A stretch of 64,000 bases of DNA. It comes from Anolis sagrei (taxonomy: Eukaryota > Chordata > Lepidosauria > Squamata > Anolidae). Positions 1 through 14,069 of the stretch are shown here, one piece after another. The stretch is from the NCBI RefSeq assembly GCF_037176765.1, contig NC_090025.1:179846040-179910039 (forward strand). The letters run 5' to 3'. Made by a program: the position numbers and the translations under genes. The notes below the pieces were generated by a model that worked only from the letters and a program-made list of their open reading frames with translations, had not been told where the DNA came from and did not search any database. How positions within the stretch are numbered: the first letter of the stretch is position 1; each line of letters starts with the position of its first letter.

Positions 1-362
1 CAAGATGTATTGGACAGTTTAAAAAGTCTTCAGCAACAACTGCTTTTCCAAGATATTCAGCACAGTTTCAGCTAGGATCTCATCAGAGGAGTGACTCTCT
101 GGATCTTTATTCAGATCCTGTTCTATATTTTGCAACAAAAATGCATGTTATTTGGAATTCACACATTTCTGGCAACTGTATTTTCTTGCTCTTCATGCTT
201 CTGTGAAGTCTAATGGGTAGGACTGATGACAGCTCCCATTTTGTAGCCAGATTAAGCTATCTACTTATGCATTCCAGTTATAACGTCTATTAGAGCATCC
301 TTACACTGTTGTCCTCTAAATGTAAAAATTGTAAATAATGTTGCAAATGAACTGAGGCTATC

Positions 363-421
363 ACTTCTGGTGTGAGAGAATTGGCCATCTGCAAGGACAT
401 TGTCCAGGGGACGCCCGGAAA
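363..421 (-). repeat. tRNA-derived SINE fragment (family 2)
   Basis: Matches the 3' part of the 18365 copy in reverse: GTGTGAGAGAATTGGCCATC, then the AAGGACATTGTCCAGGGGAC phrase. Confidence 0.75.
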
Positions 422-571
422 TGGTGGACGAGTATTTTGTTTCATGCATGAAATGATCAGAACATATAGTGCATAAAATTACCTTCAGGTATGTTATAAG
501 GTGCATATGAACCATAAATGAATTTCATATTTAGACTTGGGTTCAATTTCCAAATACTTCATTGTCTACAT

Positions 572-907
572 ATATGCAAATACTGGTGGCACAGTGGGTT
601 AAACCACTGAGCTGCTAAACTTGTTGACCGAAAGGTCACAGGTTCAAATCCGGGGAGTGGCGTGAGCTCCTGCTGTCAGCCCCAGCTTCTGTCAACCTAG
701 CAGTTCGAAAACATGCAAATGTGAGTAGATCTGTAGGTACTGCTCTGGCAGGAAGGTAACGGCGATCCATGCAGTCATGCTAGCCACATGACCTTGGAGG
801 TGTCTATGGACAACGCTGGCTCTTCAGCTTAGAAATGGAGATGAGCACCAACCCCCCAGAGTCAGACATGACTAGACTTAATGTCAGGGGAAAACCTTTA
901 CCTTTAC
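572..907 (+). repeat. tRNA-derived SINE (family 1)
   Basis: A-box-like TGGCACAGTGGGTTAAACC and B-box GGTTCAAATCC, then a body with CATGCAGTCATGCTAGCCAC and a CTTTACC-repeat tail. Near full length. Other copies lie at 49030, 56278 and 56745. Confidence 0.9.
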
Positions 908-1696
908 TATGCAAATGCAGGTATTTCAAATTCTGAAATCCATAACATTTTTGGTTTCAAGCACTTCAGATAAGGGGTACTCAACCTGTTCTTTCTATTC
1001 TTTTTCCTGAATCTGCCTCTGATCAATTTAACAGGTTGGTTTTGAGTTGTTCGGTTATGAAATAAAAAGGAAAAAAATATGCACTTCATGTATTGCTTGA
1101 TATGTCTGCATCATGTTCCTTCATAGCCTTTTTATTCTTCAAACACCCCAGCCTTTTTTCACTCATTGTTGGTTTTTATTTTTGGTTTTGGTTTTTTATT
1201 TCTTTGTCTTTTTTGTTTTTAGTGTGTCTCTTTCCAGTTTTCAGATAGACCACAGCTAAACTCAGTATTACAACTCAGTTGACCATGTTTTTATATCAAG
1301 TTGTTAAGTACACTTGTGAGTTTCATTGTGAGTCCCTTATTTTCAATCCTTTAATAAATCTTAATATGTTTTTCACTCTTAGTGTGTTGAGGTTATGCTT
1401 ACATTGATTTGTTCACCATGTTGAACATCATTTGCCTTTTTTTTTTTTTGCCTGTTCACCAGTTTAAGAGGAGTAATCCTGTTGGGATTTTGTCTTTCTG
1501 CATAATTTGGGGTCATCTTTAAATTTGCCCATCTCACTGCTGCTCTTCCAGTCTACATCAAGACAAATACCTTTTCTTTCTTCAACAAGCACTGGGCGTT
1601 TTTAATACTGAGGTTGGTAAGGGTACAGTGAACTTGTATTGAGGTGAAATCCTGTTTTAAGTATTTGCTATACTTAGTTACAGATGCTGAGGTAAT
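908..1696. other. Unassigned AT-rich stretch
   Basis: AT-rich with T-runs (about 1160-1220 and 1438-1450). No gene or recognisable element seen. Confidence 0.5.
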
Positions 1697-1960
1697 CATA
1701 GAATCATAGAATTGGAAAGGGTCTCCTGGGTATCAAGCCCAGTCTCCTGCTCAGTGCAGGATCTCCAGTCAGAGCATCTTCAGCAGTAAATATCTAGTAT
1801 CTTTTTGAAGACCTCCAGAGAAGGAGATCTCACAACCTCTCTAAGCAATTGGTTCCATTACTAAATCACTCTTATTGTCAAGAAGTTCAATCCAATATTC
1901 AAATTAATTCTACTCTCCCATAACTTCAAAATATTAAGCTTAGTCCAATTTCCTTTCATA
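1697..1960 (-). repeat. CR1-like LINE 3' end (old)
   Basis: Begins ATCATAGAATCATAGAATTG, the reversed CR1 3' terminus, followed by diverged text resembling the CR1 3' region (CACAACCTCTCTAAGCAATTGG). Confidence 0.7.
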
Positions 1961-3420
1961 CTACAAACAATCCCAATACAATTGCTAGAGATACGGTGTT
2001 TTTTTTAGTCAATTGTAAATGATTTTGCAGCTTTAAAACTGAAGTAGGAATTGAGGAATTAACAGAAGTTACTTTACAATCTTTGAAATGCGCCTAGTTT
2101 GATATTGGAAGTAATTTCTCTTCATCATATAATTAATACCAGCGTTCTGATTTAAAAGGTAATATTAAAAGTTTTGCAGCAGAGAAAAGTGATGTGATTG
2201 GCTCAATATCCCATATCTGACTTCAGTGTGCTAATCCCTTGGTTTCTACTTCCATACATAATATCCCTTTGAATACACTACAGTAGAGATGTTTATAGCA
2301 GTATTTCCATGGTAAAAGTAACATAGCTATTCCCCATGAAATACAGGAAGATGTTCTTTAATATGCATCTCTTCACACAGTTTAGATGCTCTGACTGTTT
2401 TTCATATGTATCCACCATAGCTGCTGATTTCCTACACTAGCTAAGACTCCTGATACATGAAGCAAAAAGTTAAAGCATATAAAGAGAGAGTGCATGCTCT
2501 CTTCAGGTGGCCAGGGAGCAGGCGGAAATACGGTCACTTGCCTATTGTCTAATGTAACAGTGTTAATTCTGCTTCTGCTCTCTTTTGGCAAATTTTTGCT
2601 ACAATTTCTTGACAGTCCTAATAATTCAAGGTGTACATGCACTTGAGAGTTTCCTTCATGGGAAGTACTCAAAATTTCAACTGGTTTAGAAACTGATAGC
2701 TATGAAACTGATAGTCATTAAAGCTATAGCCCTCCTAAGAGTTTTTATTAAAAGGTCTTCTTAAAAGTTATGACCAGATCAAGCAAGACGTTCTTGCTCA
2801 ATTTTCATTTCAAATAGAGGGCCTTCTACTGAGTCCCTTTTAAATTTGTAGCATGTCTACAAACATGACATGAAGATGCTGAAGTCTTGCACTACATGGA
2901 CATTGTATGTAAATGCTCTATAGGCAATGCTACATAATAATTTCTTCCTTATTCAGAGCATTTTACAGTTTATTATAATTCTTTCCACTTCACTGTAACA
3001 TTGATCAGTATTTCTTCTGTATTATGTATGGAGGAGAATTAAATGAAGGTTGTGTTTTCTTAAGATTGTCATTGCTTTGTTGCTCATGTACATGGCCAAT
3101 AATTACTATAATGGTTTATCAGTTTTGTAAGTTCAATATGAAAGTGTAATGTCAAATACCAGGTATAAAGTGCTAGCTAGAAAGTGCTAGCTTTGATACA
3201 TATTATATTCAACACCATATATGGGAAGAATCCAAAAACCTGTCATGGGAAGATAGTGTTTAAAGCTTACAGTAGTATGGAACATCCATTTTCTACATAG
3301 TTTTACATTCCTCTAGCATAGTTTTACATTTGTCTAGACCAGAGACCACTTGACTAGGGACCACTTTGACCAGGAACCACTCTCCAACATTAGTACCAAA
3401 ATGGTTTTTGATCAACTTTA
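1961..3420. other. Unassigned intergenic stretch
   Basis: AT-rich. A 96-codon minus-strand frame at 2382-2672 has no recognisable domain and no supported splice partners. Probably non-coding. Confidence 0.5.
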
Positions 3421-3693
3421 GATTCAGTTTAGTTATTTGGGATGATTCAGAAAATTGCATTAGATAGACCACACTAGCTCTAGTTTCTAGTTTCTGATAC
3501 AGAATATATGCCATCCAGGAGTCGCCATCTGCTCACCCACAGAAAACTGTATTCAATAAGCCTTGGCACTATAAGAGCGTTTTGCGAGACATGTCACTCG
3601 CATTGCAACAATGTAGTAATGGAGAGGCCACTGACCATATTTTAGTTCTTGCGGAGCACTAGTGGTCCACAGACCCCAGGTTGGGAACCACTG
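3420..3693. mobile_element. hAT DNA transposon end
   Basis: Ends in GGTTGGGAACCACTG, a hAT-type terminus. Shares a long stretch (TAAGCCTTGGCACTATAAGA) with the copy at 48275-48454. The GATTCAGAAAATTG part near 3445 also recurs at 62645-62780. Confidence 0.7.
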
Positions 3694-3699
3694 CTCTAG

Positions 3700-3945
3700 A
3701 ATACTGCCTTAAGGGGCCTAAATACCCTAGAAGAACCAAGTCTTGTCTGATTATAGAATCTAAGCAGGCTCAGCCCTGGGTAGTAACTGGATGGAATAAT
3801 GGACACAAATGCCAAATGCTGTTGGCTATATTTCTGAAGGAACTGACAAAACCACCACGGAATATTCCTTGCCTAAGAAGCCCTAATGAGATTTATCAGG
3901 TCACCAGAAGTTGACAAGCAACTTGAAACTACACACATAAAGCAT
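3700..3945 (+). repeat. 5S rRNA-derived SINE
   Basis: 3712-3800 resembles 5S rRNA: GTCTGATTATAGAATCTAAG, GCAGGCTCAGCCCTGG, then TAGTAACTGGATGG, i.e. the internal-promoter region. The 3' body CCTTGCCTAAGAAGCCCTAA and GACAAGCAACTTGAAACT is the usual tail of the family, followed by an ACA-rich end. Diverged, so not a functional 5S gene. Confidence 0.85.
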
Positions 3946-4867
3946 ACTGAATTTTGAACTTCTTACTCAAGCAATATTATATTACAAGAAAAAATAGTAA
4001 AGCTCTGTGAAAAGCTGAAGACGTGATTCCAGAGACTACTGGACTTTGAACCAAATTCAACCAAAGTAAAGCAGTTCTAAAAATCCTTTTTCCTCTAATG
4101 GGAAAAGGTTAGCATATCTTTACCTACCTGATTAAAAAATAAAGTCATTTAAAAATAAGTACATCTCTTAGAGGAGAATGGGAGAAGAATGTGTAGGCAA
4201 ATACAGAAAAAGGTTTTCAGGCTGCTGATGGGAGTATTCGGTTTTCCGTTCTCCTTCAAATTAGAATGCTATTCAGATGGATTACTAGGAGGAAGAGAGA
4301 TGTGATAATATGTGACTGTCCCCCCAGTCTAGAGTTACTCTACCTTCATCATCTCATCAGGCTGCATGTGTAGGCCAAGTCTCTCTCCTTTTTCTGAAAC
4401 TTTCAGAAATGTTGTATATTAGAGTTGCATTCCAAAGAATTAAACAATCAGATATCCACAAACAACTTGCTATTTTTTATTTTAAGAACAAAAGATTTTC
4501 AAAATAGAAGCTCTGTTAAACTTGTGGGGATGCTAAGTTTCCATATCTTCTTGCAGATATTTTCAATTTTCCTCAGGGCAGTTGCTGTTATAGTTGCTAT
4601 CTTCCTGCACAGAGGTGTCAATGTGGCCCTGTAGACTTGAAACTACAACTTTCATCAGCTCTAGGCAAGATAACCAAAGGTGAGGGAATGACTGAGTTGC
4701 AGACTTAGACATTTCCCAACCTCACAACTTAGGTTGCCCCAAACCCTCTCTGGTGAATCCAATTCTTTTTAGAAAAACACTCATCTAAAGCAATTGTTAA
4801 GGGCCTGGGATGATGAACCTAACCTTTGTCTTTGCTTCCTTCTCCCTAACCTATTGCTGAGAGGCAT
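3946..4867. other. Unassigned intergenic stretch
   Basis: AT-rich single-copy-looking sequence. Short frames only. Nothing recognised. Confidence 0.5.
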
Positions 4868-4998
4868 GGTTTCCTGTCGTAGTCACTGCGAATCGTACAT
4901 TTGGTATCTCTACGCTTGCGTAGTACTACTACTACATAGTGCTACTACGCAAGCGCAGAGATACCAAATGTACGAATTCGCAGGTGACTACTCAGGAA
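4868..4998. repeat. Imperfect palindrome
   Basis: GTACATTTGGTATCTCTACG and its complement (GCAGAGATACCAAATGTAC) face each other around CTACTACTACATAGTGCTAC. The outer arms GGTTTCCTG and CAGGAAACT extend it. Probably a short terminal-inverted-repeat element. Confidence 0.65.
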
Positions 4999-6002
4999 AC
5001 TACAGTTACAGGTAAGCAACTTATAATTTCTGCTTCACTACTGGAGGGAGGTACTGCCATCTGTGTGAAACTGGCACCCATTTCTGTGTACACTTCCTCA
5101 CTCAACATGGGCTGTCCTTGTGCAGAAGCTGACTACCTTCTGCATAGACATGATGGACCTAATACAGCTTTTGTTTAAAATACTGTGGTGGAGTAGGGAG
5201 CAACATGCAATTCTTACAATGCAATCCTGCCAAACTGACTGTGATTGTATAGCAAAAAAATGCAGCCCTTGAACCAGCAGCTTTAATTTAACCAATAACA
5301 AATGGATGATCAAGTCTAGCTTCTTTCAGTGTTATGAATTGTTTGTCTCTGTGATTGTTGAGCTATTTTTTTACAAGCATCGAATGCTCCCTTCCATCTG
5401 CTCTACAGCAAGAGGAAAATTGCAAACATAACCTACAATATGCTAAAATGCACCGGTTCTATTTTTGATGGTAGTGTGCCTATAATGCAAGTAACTATTA
5501 GCATTTTATTTATCATGCAACAAGCTGCTTCACAGCAAAAGGGACATATTGTACATCCACCTGTTTTTTCTGTTAGGAAACTAGCATCCCCACGACAAGT
5601 GTCTCAGAGCTTTGAAGGAAAGTCCACAGTACTTAAATCTTACAGTCACAATCACAGCACCGAGACTGTCCAGACAAACAGAAATTACTAAAAGGAAGCT
5701 GTCTGGCTAGAACTTCCACACACAATATTTCTCAAAAGCACTGCTTTGGGGCTAGAATAATGCACTGGCGAGAAAGCTAAACCTTAGTCCTCCAAGACTG
5801 GTTAACAAGAGTTGACCAGCCTATGGTTATAACCAGGCATCTCAGAGTGACTCTGAAGCTAGGGAGTGAAACACCCAATGGACATCACCAGTCTGTAACT
5901 GAGAATAAAGACAAAAGGCAGAATATAAGTGTAGCATTAAAAAAAAGCACTTCGGAATCAGGTTAAATATTACCTGAACTGTTGGTTTTTTGTTTTGGTT
6001 TT
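4999..6002. other. Unassigned stretch ending in a GTTT microsatellite
   Basis: No gene or element recognised from 4999 to about 5975. A (GTTT)n tract follows at about 6003-6031. Confidence 0.5.
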
Positions 6003-6273
6003 TTGTTTGTTTGTTTGTTTGTTTGTTTTTATATCATTCCTCCATAGTGCAGTAACTTGATAGCAAAGAGGCGTGCCTATACCAAATGGGGAAAATATGC
6101 CATTGTATCTTTCATCCCACCACAAGTTTTCATTAGTGATTGGGGAGCCTTATATTCTTTTCCTACCTGGGCAATAGAGAGGAACAGCACAGCACTGTTC
6201 AATACCATGCCCAATAAGTGAATCCTTGAAAGAAAAGTCAGACATGCCTTTGAATCCAAGACATCCACTCTTG

Positions 6274-6493
6274 TATTGTCAAAGGCTTTCATGGCTGGAA
6301 TCACTAGGTTCTTGTGGGTTTTTTTGGGCTATAGGGCCATGTTCTAGAAGCATTTCTCCTGACGTTTCGCCTGCATCTATGGCAAGCATCCTCACTACCT
6401 TTGAGGATGCTTGCCATAGATGCAGGCGAAACGTCAGGAGAAATCCTTCTAGAACATGGCCCTATAGCCCAAAAAAACCCACAAGAACCTACT
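6274..6493. mobile_element. Palindromic Penelope-like derivative
   Basis: Two inverted copies of the Penelope-like terminal sequence (CCTGACGTTTCGCCTGCATC and reverse) meet at about 6398. Flanked by a perfect 10 bp target duplication, TCCACTCTTG (6264-6273 and 6494-6503), which shows it inserted as a unit. Confidence 0.85.
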
Positions 6494-7920
6494 TCCACTC
6501 TTGCTCAGCTCTACCTGACTACACGTATAACAATATGGCCGTTAAACCATATCTTAAAACCAAGGGCAATTATAGTCCGTCAAGACAGGATGCTTCCAGA
6601 TACAAAAAATTGACACAAAATAATATTGGATCCACAAGCAAACAGAAAAGAAAACCAGGTGTCTTGCGATATATATATATATATACTGCTTCCTCTATCT
6701 TTTGATATTGTGTTCTCTCCCCCAATTTTAATTCCATCACAAAATTAGAATTAATACTACACAGTGCATACTAAGCAGAATAAAATAATCAGATAAATAG
6801 ATAGGTTAAATAAATAAATAAATAAATAGGTACAGTTTTGCCTTTCACCTTGTTTACTCTTAGTGGATGATTGCCTCTTACTCAATATTAAAAGACTGTT
6901 GTCAAAACAGAGCACCAATTTCTTCCCATCATGCAAGTCTATCACCAGGGAGAAAAAAAAGCCTTTGTGGAATTAGAAATTGTTGACAGACCCTGTTATC
7001 ACCGGTGAGTTAAACGTTTCAGTCAAGAAGGATCTCCTTCAATCCTTCTCTGGAGAAAATTGGATGTGTCCCATTTGCAAAAAAGTCAGCGCATGATGCA
7101 ATGAAGTTGAAGCAAAGAGGTAGACATTTTCAGCATGGAGAAAGATGGCTCCTTCTTTGAAGATTGCAGGTACCTCCCTAATCCCCAAAAATGTGTCTCA
7201 CAGGGGAGTTACTTTATCCTGACGGGTTGGTGAAATAAGAGTTGTTTCCACAAGCTTTGACTAAGGAAAAAGTTGGTTTAGAACAATGTCCTCTTTCGAG
7301 AGTGGGGCAGTGATGTACTCGAAGGCCTGATATATGGAAGCTACATCAGCACAGTCTCTTCCAGGTGTGATTTAGTATCAAACAGTATCAAACAAGCCAA
7401 GACCCATGTTTTCTCATGGCTCACAGAAGCACTAGGTGCAAAGTGAAGGCCGCAGAAGAAACAGGCAGACATATAAAGGAGTATATAATTTGGCCCACAA
7501 TAGTAACAATGTGGCTGATTTTTTAGACAATGTAATGCTTTTAAAATTAATTGGTCCTTATAGTTTTGAGCATTTCATATTGAGCTCTTCTCCAAACATT
7601 TTACTAAAAGAATATATAAAAGGGAGCCATATGAATAGAAATGGTGCCCTTCAACTGCCCTTGGCTGAAACGGCATGGCACAGGTACAGCACCCTGAGCA
7701 ATAACATGGTAAGTAGAGGCACAGATTTTTAAATGGCCAGATGGGGAACCTATGTCTGGACTGCGCCCTTTTGACTTGCAGGTAGGAAATAACATTACTG
7801 CATGTTCCTCCATGCAGCCTCCTTCCACACCAACACTGTGTATAGTAAGTTGGTTACACACCATAATCATTTGCACTTACTTTCTAGATAGGGGAAATTT
7901 TGAAGGGAAAAGCACCTGTC
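6494..7920. other. Unassigned stretch with short microsatellites
   Basis: Contains (AT)n at about 6670-6686 and (AAAT)n at about 6805-6828. No gene or element recognised in the rest. Confidence 0.5.
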
Positions 7921-8700
7921 CAAAGAATTTCATGACTGGAATCACTGAGTTGTTGTGAGTTTTCTGGGCTGTATGGCCCTGTTCCAGAAGCATTCTCTCC
8001 TGATGTTTCACCTTCATCTATGGCAGACATCCTCACAGGTTGTGAGGTCTATTGGAAACTAGGAAAATTGGGTTTATATATTTGTGGAATGTGCAGGGCG
8101 GAAGAAAGAACGCTTGAATGTTGCAGTTGGCCACCTTGATTAGCATTTAATGGCCTAGCAGTTTAAAGGCAGTAAGAAACCAGACCTTGAAACTGCTAGG
8201 CCATTAAATGCAAATCAAGGTGGCCAATGGTAACATTCAAGAGTTCTTTCTCCCACTCTGGACATTCCACATATATATTTTTCTGCTGCCCTGGAGACTA
8301 GGATGTGGAACAATAGCTCCAAACTACAAGAAAGGAGATTCCATCTGAACATTAGGAAGAACTTCCAGACTGTGAAAGCCATTCAGCAGTGGAACTCTCT
8401 GCCCCAGAGTGTGGTGGAGGCTCCTTCTTTGGAAGCTTTTAAACAGAGGCTGGATGGCCATCTGTCGGGGGTGCTTTGAATGCAATTTTCCTGCTTCTTG
8501 GCAGGGGGTTGGACTGGATGGTGCATGAGGTCTCTTCCAACTCAATGATTCTATGATTCTATATATAATTCCCATTTTCCTAGTGACCAGGAGACCTCAC
8601 AACCTCTGAGGATGCCTGCCATAGGTGCAAGGGAAACGTCAGGAGAGAATGCTTCTGGAACATGGCCATACAGCCCGGAAAACCCACAACAGCCCAACCT
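7921..8700. mobile_element. Palindromic Penelope-like element split by CR1
   Basis: Left arm (7921-8170, starting AATTTCATGACTGGAATCAC) and right arm (8175-8285 and 8567-8700) are inverted copies, with GGCCTAGCAG and CTGCTAGGCC near the centre. The right arm is interrupted by a CR1 insertion. Confidence 0.8.
8286..8566 (+). repeat. CR1 LINE 3' end
   Basis: 5'-truncated CR1. Starts CTGCCCTGGAGACTAGGA, encodes the reverse transcriptase tail AIQQWNSLPQSVVEAPSLEA, and ends in GATTCTATGATTCTAT. The Penelope sequence resumes immediately after. Confidence 0.88.
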
Positions 8701-9665
8701 CCAATTAGTTGGAAGGATTTCAGTCCACAAGTTTACCAACAGTATCTGGCCCAATTCAACACCATCAGTAGTGCTCCTCTCTTTGTTCAGCATTAGCATT
8801 ATGGCTGGTTCATCTCTTGCTGAATAGGCAGCAGCACAAGGTAAATATAGAAAACCTGCACCGTTTACAAATAAGAGGGCAGGTGAGTTGTAATTTTGAG
8901 TTGGTGGCCATCACGTCTCTCCCCACCATCCCAATAGGCAGTGCTGGTTGGAGGCACCTCAGCAAAGAGAGGGCAGGGAATGAGAAAAGTGACCATGGCG
9001 GAGAAATAGGAGGCATGTCATCTTCATTCTTCCTGTTGTGGATACGACCAGCTCATGAAAACAATGCAGACAATACAATTTCGAAAGTGCAATTAGGCAC
9101 TCAAACTATGCTTCCTCTCTTGTGAGAGTCCTATAATCCTAAATAACAAAAAGGTAAGGGCTCTCTAGAGCCAAAGTACCGCAAGTGGTCTTTTGAGAGA
9201 ATCTATAAAATAGGGATAATTGGGGGCTATAGAGGTGGTGTAGAAAGAGTACAGAGTAGTCAATGGTAATTGGGAAAAAGGACTTGGGTGAGGAATGGTA
9301 AAGTTAGCTAATTGCTGCCATCCTAAGGGTTCAGTAGATGATCTGTGAGTGCCTGGTGCATAAGTGTTATTAAAATTGTGTGCGTATATGCATACCTGAT
9401 TAATTCCCTGGCAGGAGACCACTAGGTCTGCAAAAGTAGGTTATAGTAATTTCCTTTTTTTTTTTTTTAAGTTGGCATGATGAAAGGGCTCTGCAGCAGA
9501 TGATGTATAGCTATGGAACAGTTAAAGGCAAAAGTAGGTCTGAAAATGCAACCGCTTGTAAAGCAAGCTGCTTCTCGATACAATGGAGGGTGCAGCTGCT
9601 GTCCGGAGTCTCTTCCCCATTAACCAAATTGATGCAGAGGTGAATGCATCTTTTGGGCCACTTTA
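8701..9665. other. Unassigned intergenic stretch
   Basis: No gene seen. Short frames lack recognisable domains. Poly-T at about 9453-9468. Confidence 0.5.
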
Positions 9666-9673
9666 CACTAGAG

Positions 9674-9843
9674 CAGGCATGGGCAAACTTGGACCCTCCT
9701 TCCAGGTGTTTTGGACTTCAACTCCCACCATTCCTAACAGCTGCTTAAGCGGCTGAGGGGGGAAAGGAAGGGGCCTGAGGCTGTTAGGAATGGTGGGAGT
9801 TGAAGTCCAAAACACCCGGAGAGCCCAAATTTGCCCACGCCTG
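9674..9843. mobile_element. hAT MITE (palindromic)
   Basis: Termini CAGGCATGGGCAAACTT and TTGCCCACGCCTG, with near-complete inverted arms (GGACTTCAACTCCCACCATT). Exact 8 bp target duplication CACTAGAG at 9666-9673 and 9844-9851, the hAT signature. Confidence 0.93.
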
Positions 9844-9851
9844 CACTAGAG

Positions 9852-10384
9852 CATGCTGATGCACACTGAAGGCTCTCTGTTGGAATATCCCTCAACTTTG
9901 CTCAAACATACACCATAGTTCATACACCAGCCTTGTACTACCACTACACTGCCAAACTGGCCAGTGTAGATGTGCACTTAAAATAGCCTAGGTTGGAAAT
10001 GTTGATGCCCAACTGGAAACTGGGGGGAAATTGCGGCCCCAGCTACACTGATCATTCAGTGCAGTTTCAGACTGATTTTTTTGCACTGCAGGTGATTACA
10101 TAGGAAATCCCAGACCATTGTGAGGCACAGGTGGTGATTACAGAAACCACAGAGCACCAATACACATTAAGGACTTCCCTTCCTGTGCTCTTGTGGGAAT
10201 TTGTTGCCTGGCCACCACAGTTGGGAGCTGCTTAGCTTCAAACTCCACTAAATGGTCAGTGTAGATGGGGGCTTAGAAAGGAGAGGGGAACAGTAAGGAG
10301 GAAGTGGGCATCTCAACTAGAATGGGACGTGCCTCCATCTATGGAAACTGGTCAGGTATGGCCTTGGGCTAAATGGCATGCCTG
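9852..10384. other. Unassigned stretch with probable old MITE remnants
   Basis: Phrases such as GCCAGTGTAGATG and GGTCAGTGTAGATGGGG recur around 9960 and 10256 and resemble decayed short DNA transposons. No gene. Confidence 0.4.
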
Positions 10385-11410
10385 GGGTTGAGTGAGAGGT
10401 GCTTTATTCAAAGAGAGTAAGGGTCCTGTGGCTGAGTGACGAGGACCTTGGTATAAGTGAGTAGAGGCCCTAGACCTAAGTAACTAAGGGTTAGGCCTTA
10501 GGCTCAGTGAGTAGAGGTCCTAGGGCTAAGTAGGGGTTCCTGGGGCTGAGATGGCAGGCCTTGAGTTGTTGGCCTTGGTATGTGTGGGTAGGGGTCCTGG
10601 GGCTAAGTGACAGGGGCCTTGGTATAAGTGAATAGAAGCCCTAGAGCTGAGTGACTGAGGGGTGGGTCTTAGGCTCAGTGAGTAGAGGTCCTAGGGCTAA
10701 ATAGGGGCTCCTGGGGCTGAGAGAGGGAGAGGCTTTGAGTGGTGAGCCTTGGTCTGAGTTAGTGGGGGTCCTGGGGCTGAGTGACTGAGGGGTGGGCCTT
10801 AGGCTCAGTGAGTAGAGGTTCTAGGGCTAAGTATGGGTTCCTGGGGCTGGAGGGGGGCTTTGAGTGGTGGGCCTTGGTCTGAGTTAGTGGGGGTCCTGGG
10901 GCTGAGTGACAGAGGGGTGGCCCTTAGGCTCAGTGAGTAGAGGTCCAAGGGCTAAGTAGGGTTGCTGGGGCTGAGGGGGGAAGCTTGAGTGGTGGGCCTT
11001 GGTCTGAGTGAGTGGGGGTCCTGGGGCTAAGCAACAGGAGCCTTGGTATAAGTGAGTAGAAGCCCTAGAGCCGAGTTACTGAAGGGTAGGTCTTAGGCTC
11101 AGTGAGTAGAGGTCCTAGGGCTGAGGGAGGGGGTGTTTTGAGTGGTGGGCCTTGGTCTGAATGACTGGGGGTCCAGGGGCTGAGTGGGGGGTGGTCTAAG
11201 TGAGTAGAGGCCTTAGGGCTCAGAAGATGTCCTGGGGCTGAGTAGGTTTTGGTCTGAGTGAGTGGGGGTCCTAGGGTTGAGTGGTCTAAGTAGAGACCTT
11301 AGGGCTGAGAAGATGTCCTGGGGCCGAGTGGGCCTTGGTCTGAGTGGGTGGGGGACCTGGGGCTGGCCTTGGTCTAAGTGAGCAGAGGCCCTAGGGCTGA
11401 GAGGGCGTCC
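10385..11410. repeat. Minisatellite running into the TMEM121B 3' UTR
   Basis: Imperfect tandem repeat of G-rich phrases such as AGTGAGTAGAGGTCCTAGGG and GGTCCTGGGGCTGAGTGA. A recognisable landmark (GGCTCAGTGAGTAGAGG) recurs near 10500, 10672, 10801, 10926 and 11096, so the higher-order spacing varies between about 125 and 172 bp. The array stops about 25 bp short of the TMEM121B stop codon and so would be transcribed in the 3' UTR if that UTR is about 1 kb long. The plus strand is G-rich with many GGGG runs. Confidence 0.8.
10403..10408 (-). terminator. Candidate poly(A) signal of TMEM121B
   Basis: TTTATT on the plus strand reads AATAAA on the minus strand, about 1.03 kb past the stop codon and just beyond the minisatellite. 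It is the first canonical hexamer I noticed there. No transcript evidence is available. Confidence 0.3.
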
Positions 11411-11433
11411 TGGGGTCCTTGGTGTGAGCGGGC

Positions 11434-13613
<2,180 letters not shown>

Positions 13614-13841
13614 ACATCATTCCCTAGGGCAGAGCTTTCCAAACGTTTGATGTTGGGGAGTCACTTTTGAGACATGCCCCCTTTCTCTATTTTACTAGCA
13701 AACCAAAGGTTGAACCAGACATGGGCAAACTTTCTAACTTGGGGGCCTGCATACTAGCACCCCCTGCTAGGAGGACTCTTGGATGCCTGGTGATGGATGG
13801 ATGGAAGGGAGGGAGGGAGGGTGAAAAGGAAGGAAGGAAGA

Positions 13842-14066
13842 ACATGAGGAAGAACTTCCTGACTGTGAGAGCCGTTCAGCAGTGGAACTCTCTGCCCCAG
13901 AGTGTGGTGGAGGCTCCTTCTTTGGAAACTTTTAAACGGGGGGTGGATGGCCATCTGTCAGGGGTGATTTGAATGCCACATTCCTGCTTCTTGGCAGGGG
14001 GTTGGACTGGATGGCCCATGAGGTCTCTTCCAACTCTTTGATTCTATGATTCTATGATTCTATGAT
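13842..14066 (+). repeat. CR1 LINE 3' fragment
   Basis: Encodes LTVRAVQQWNSLPQSVVEAP and ends GATTCTATGATTCTATGATT. Embedded in the purine-rich array. Confidence 0.85.
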
Positions 14067-14069
14067 GTA

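Noticed and set aside
572-660. tRNA gene at the head of the SINE
   Set aside because: Has A- and B-box-like motifs but is part of a dispersed SINE and does not fold into an intact tRNA as far as I can see by eye.
2382-2672. 96-codon minus-strand frame as an IL17RA exon
   Set aside because: No similarity to IL17RA that I can recall and no paired splice signals.
3712-3800. Functional 5S rRNA gene
   Set aside because: Diverged from 5S in many positions and followed by a SINE body, so a 5S-derived SINE.
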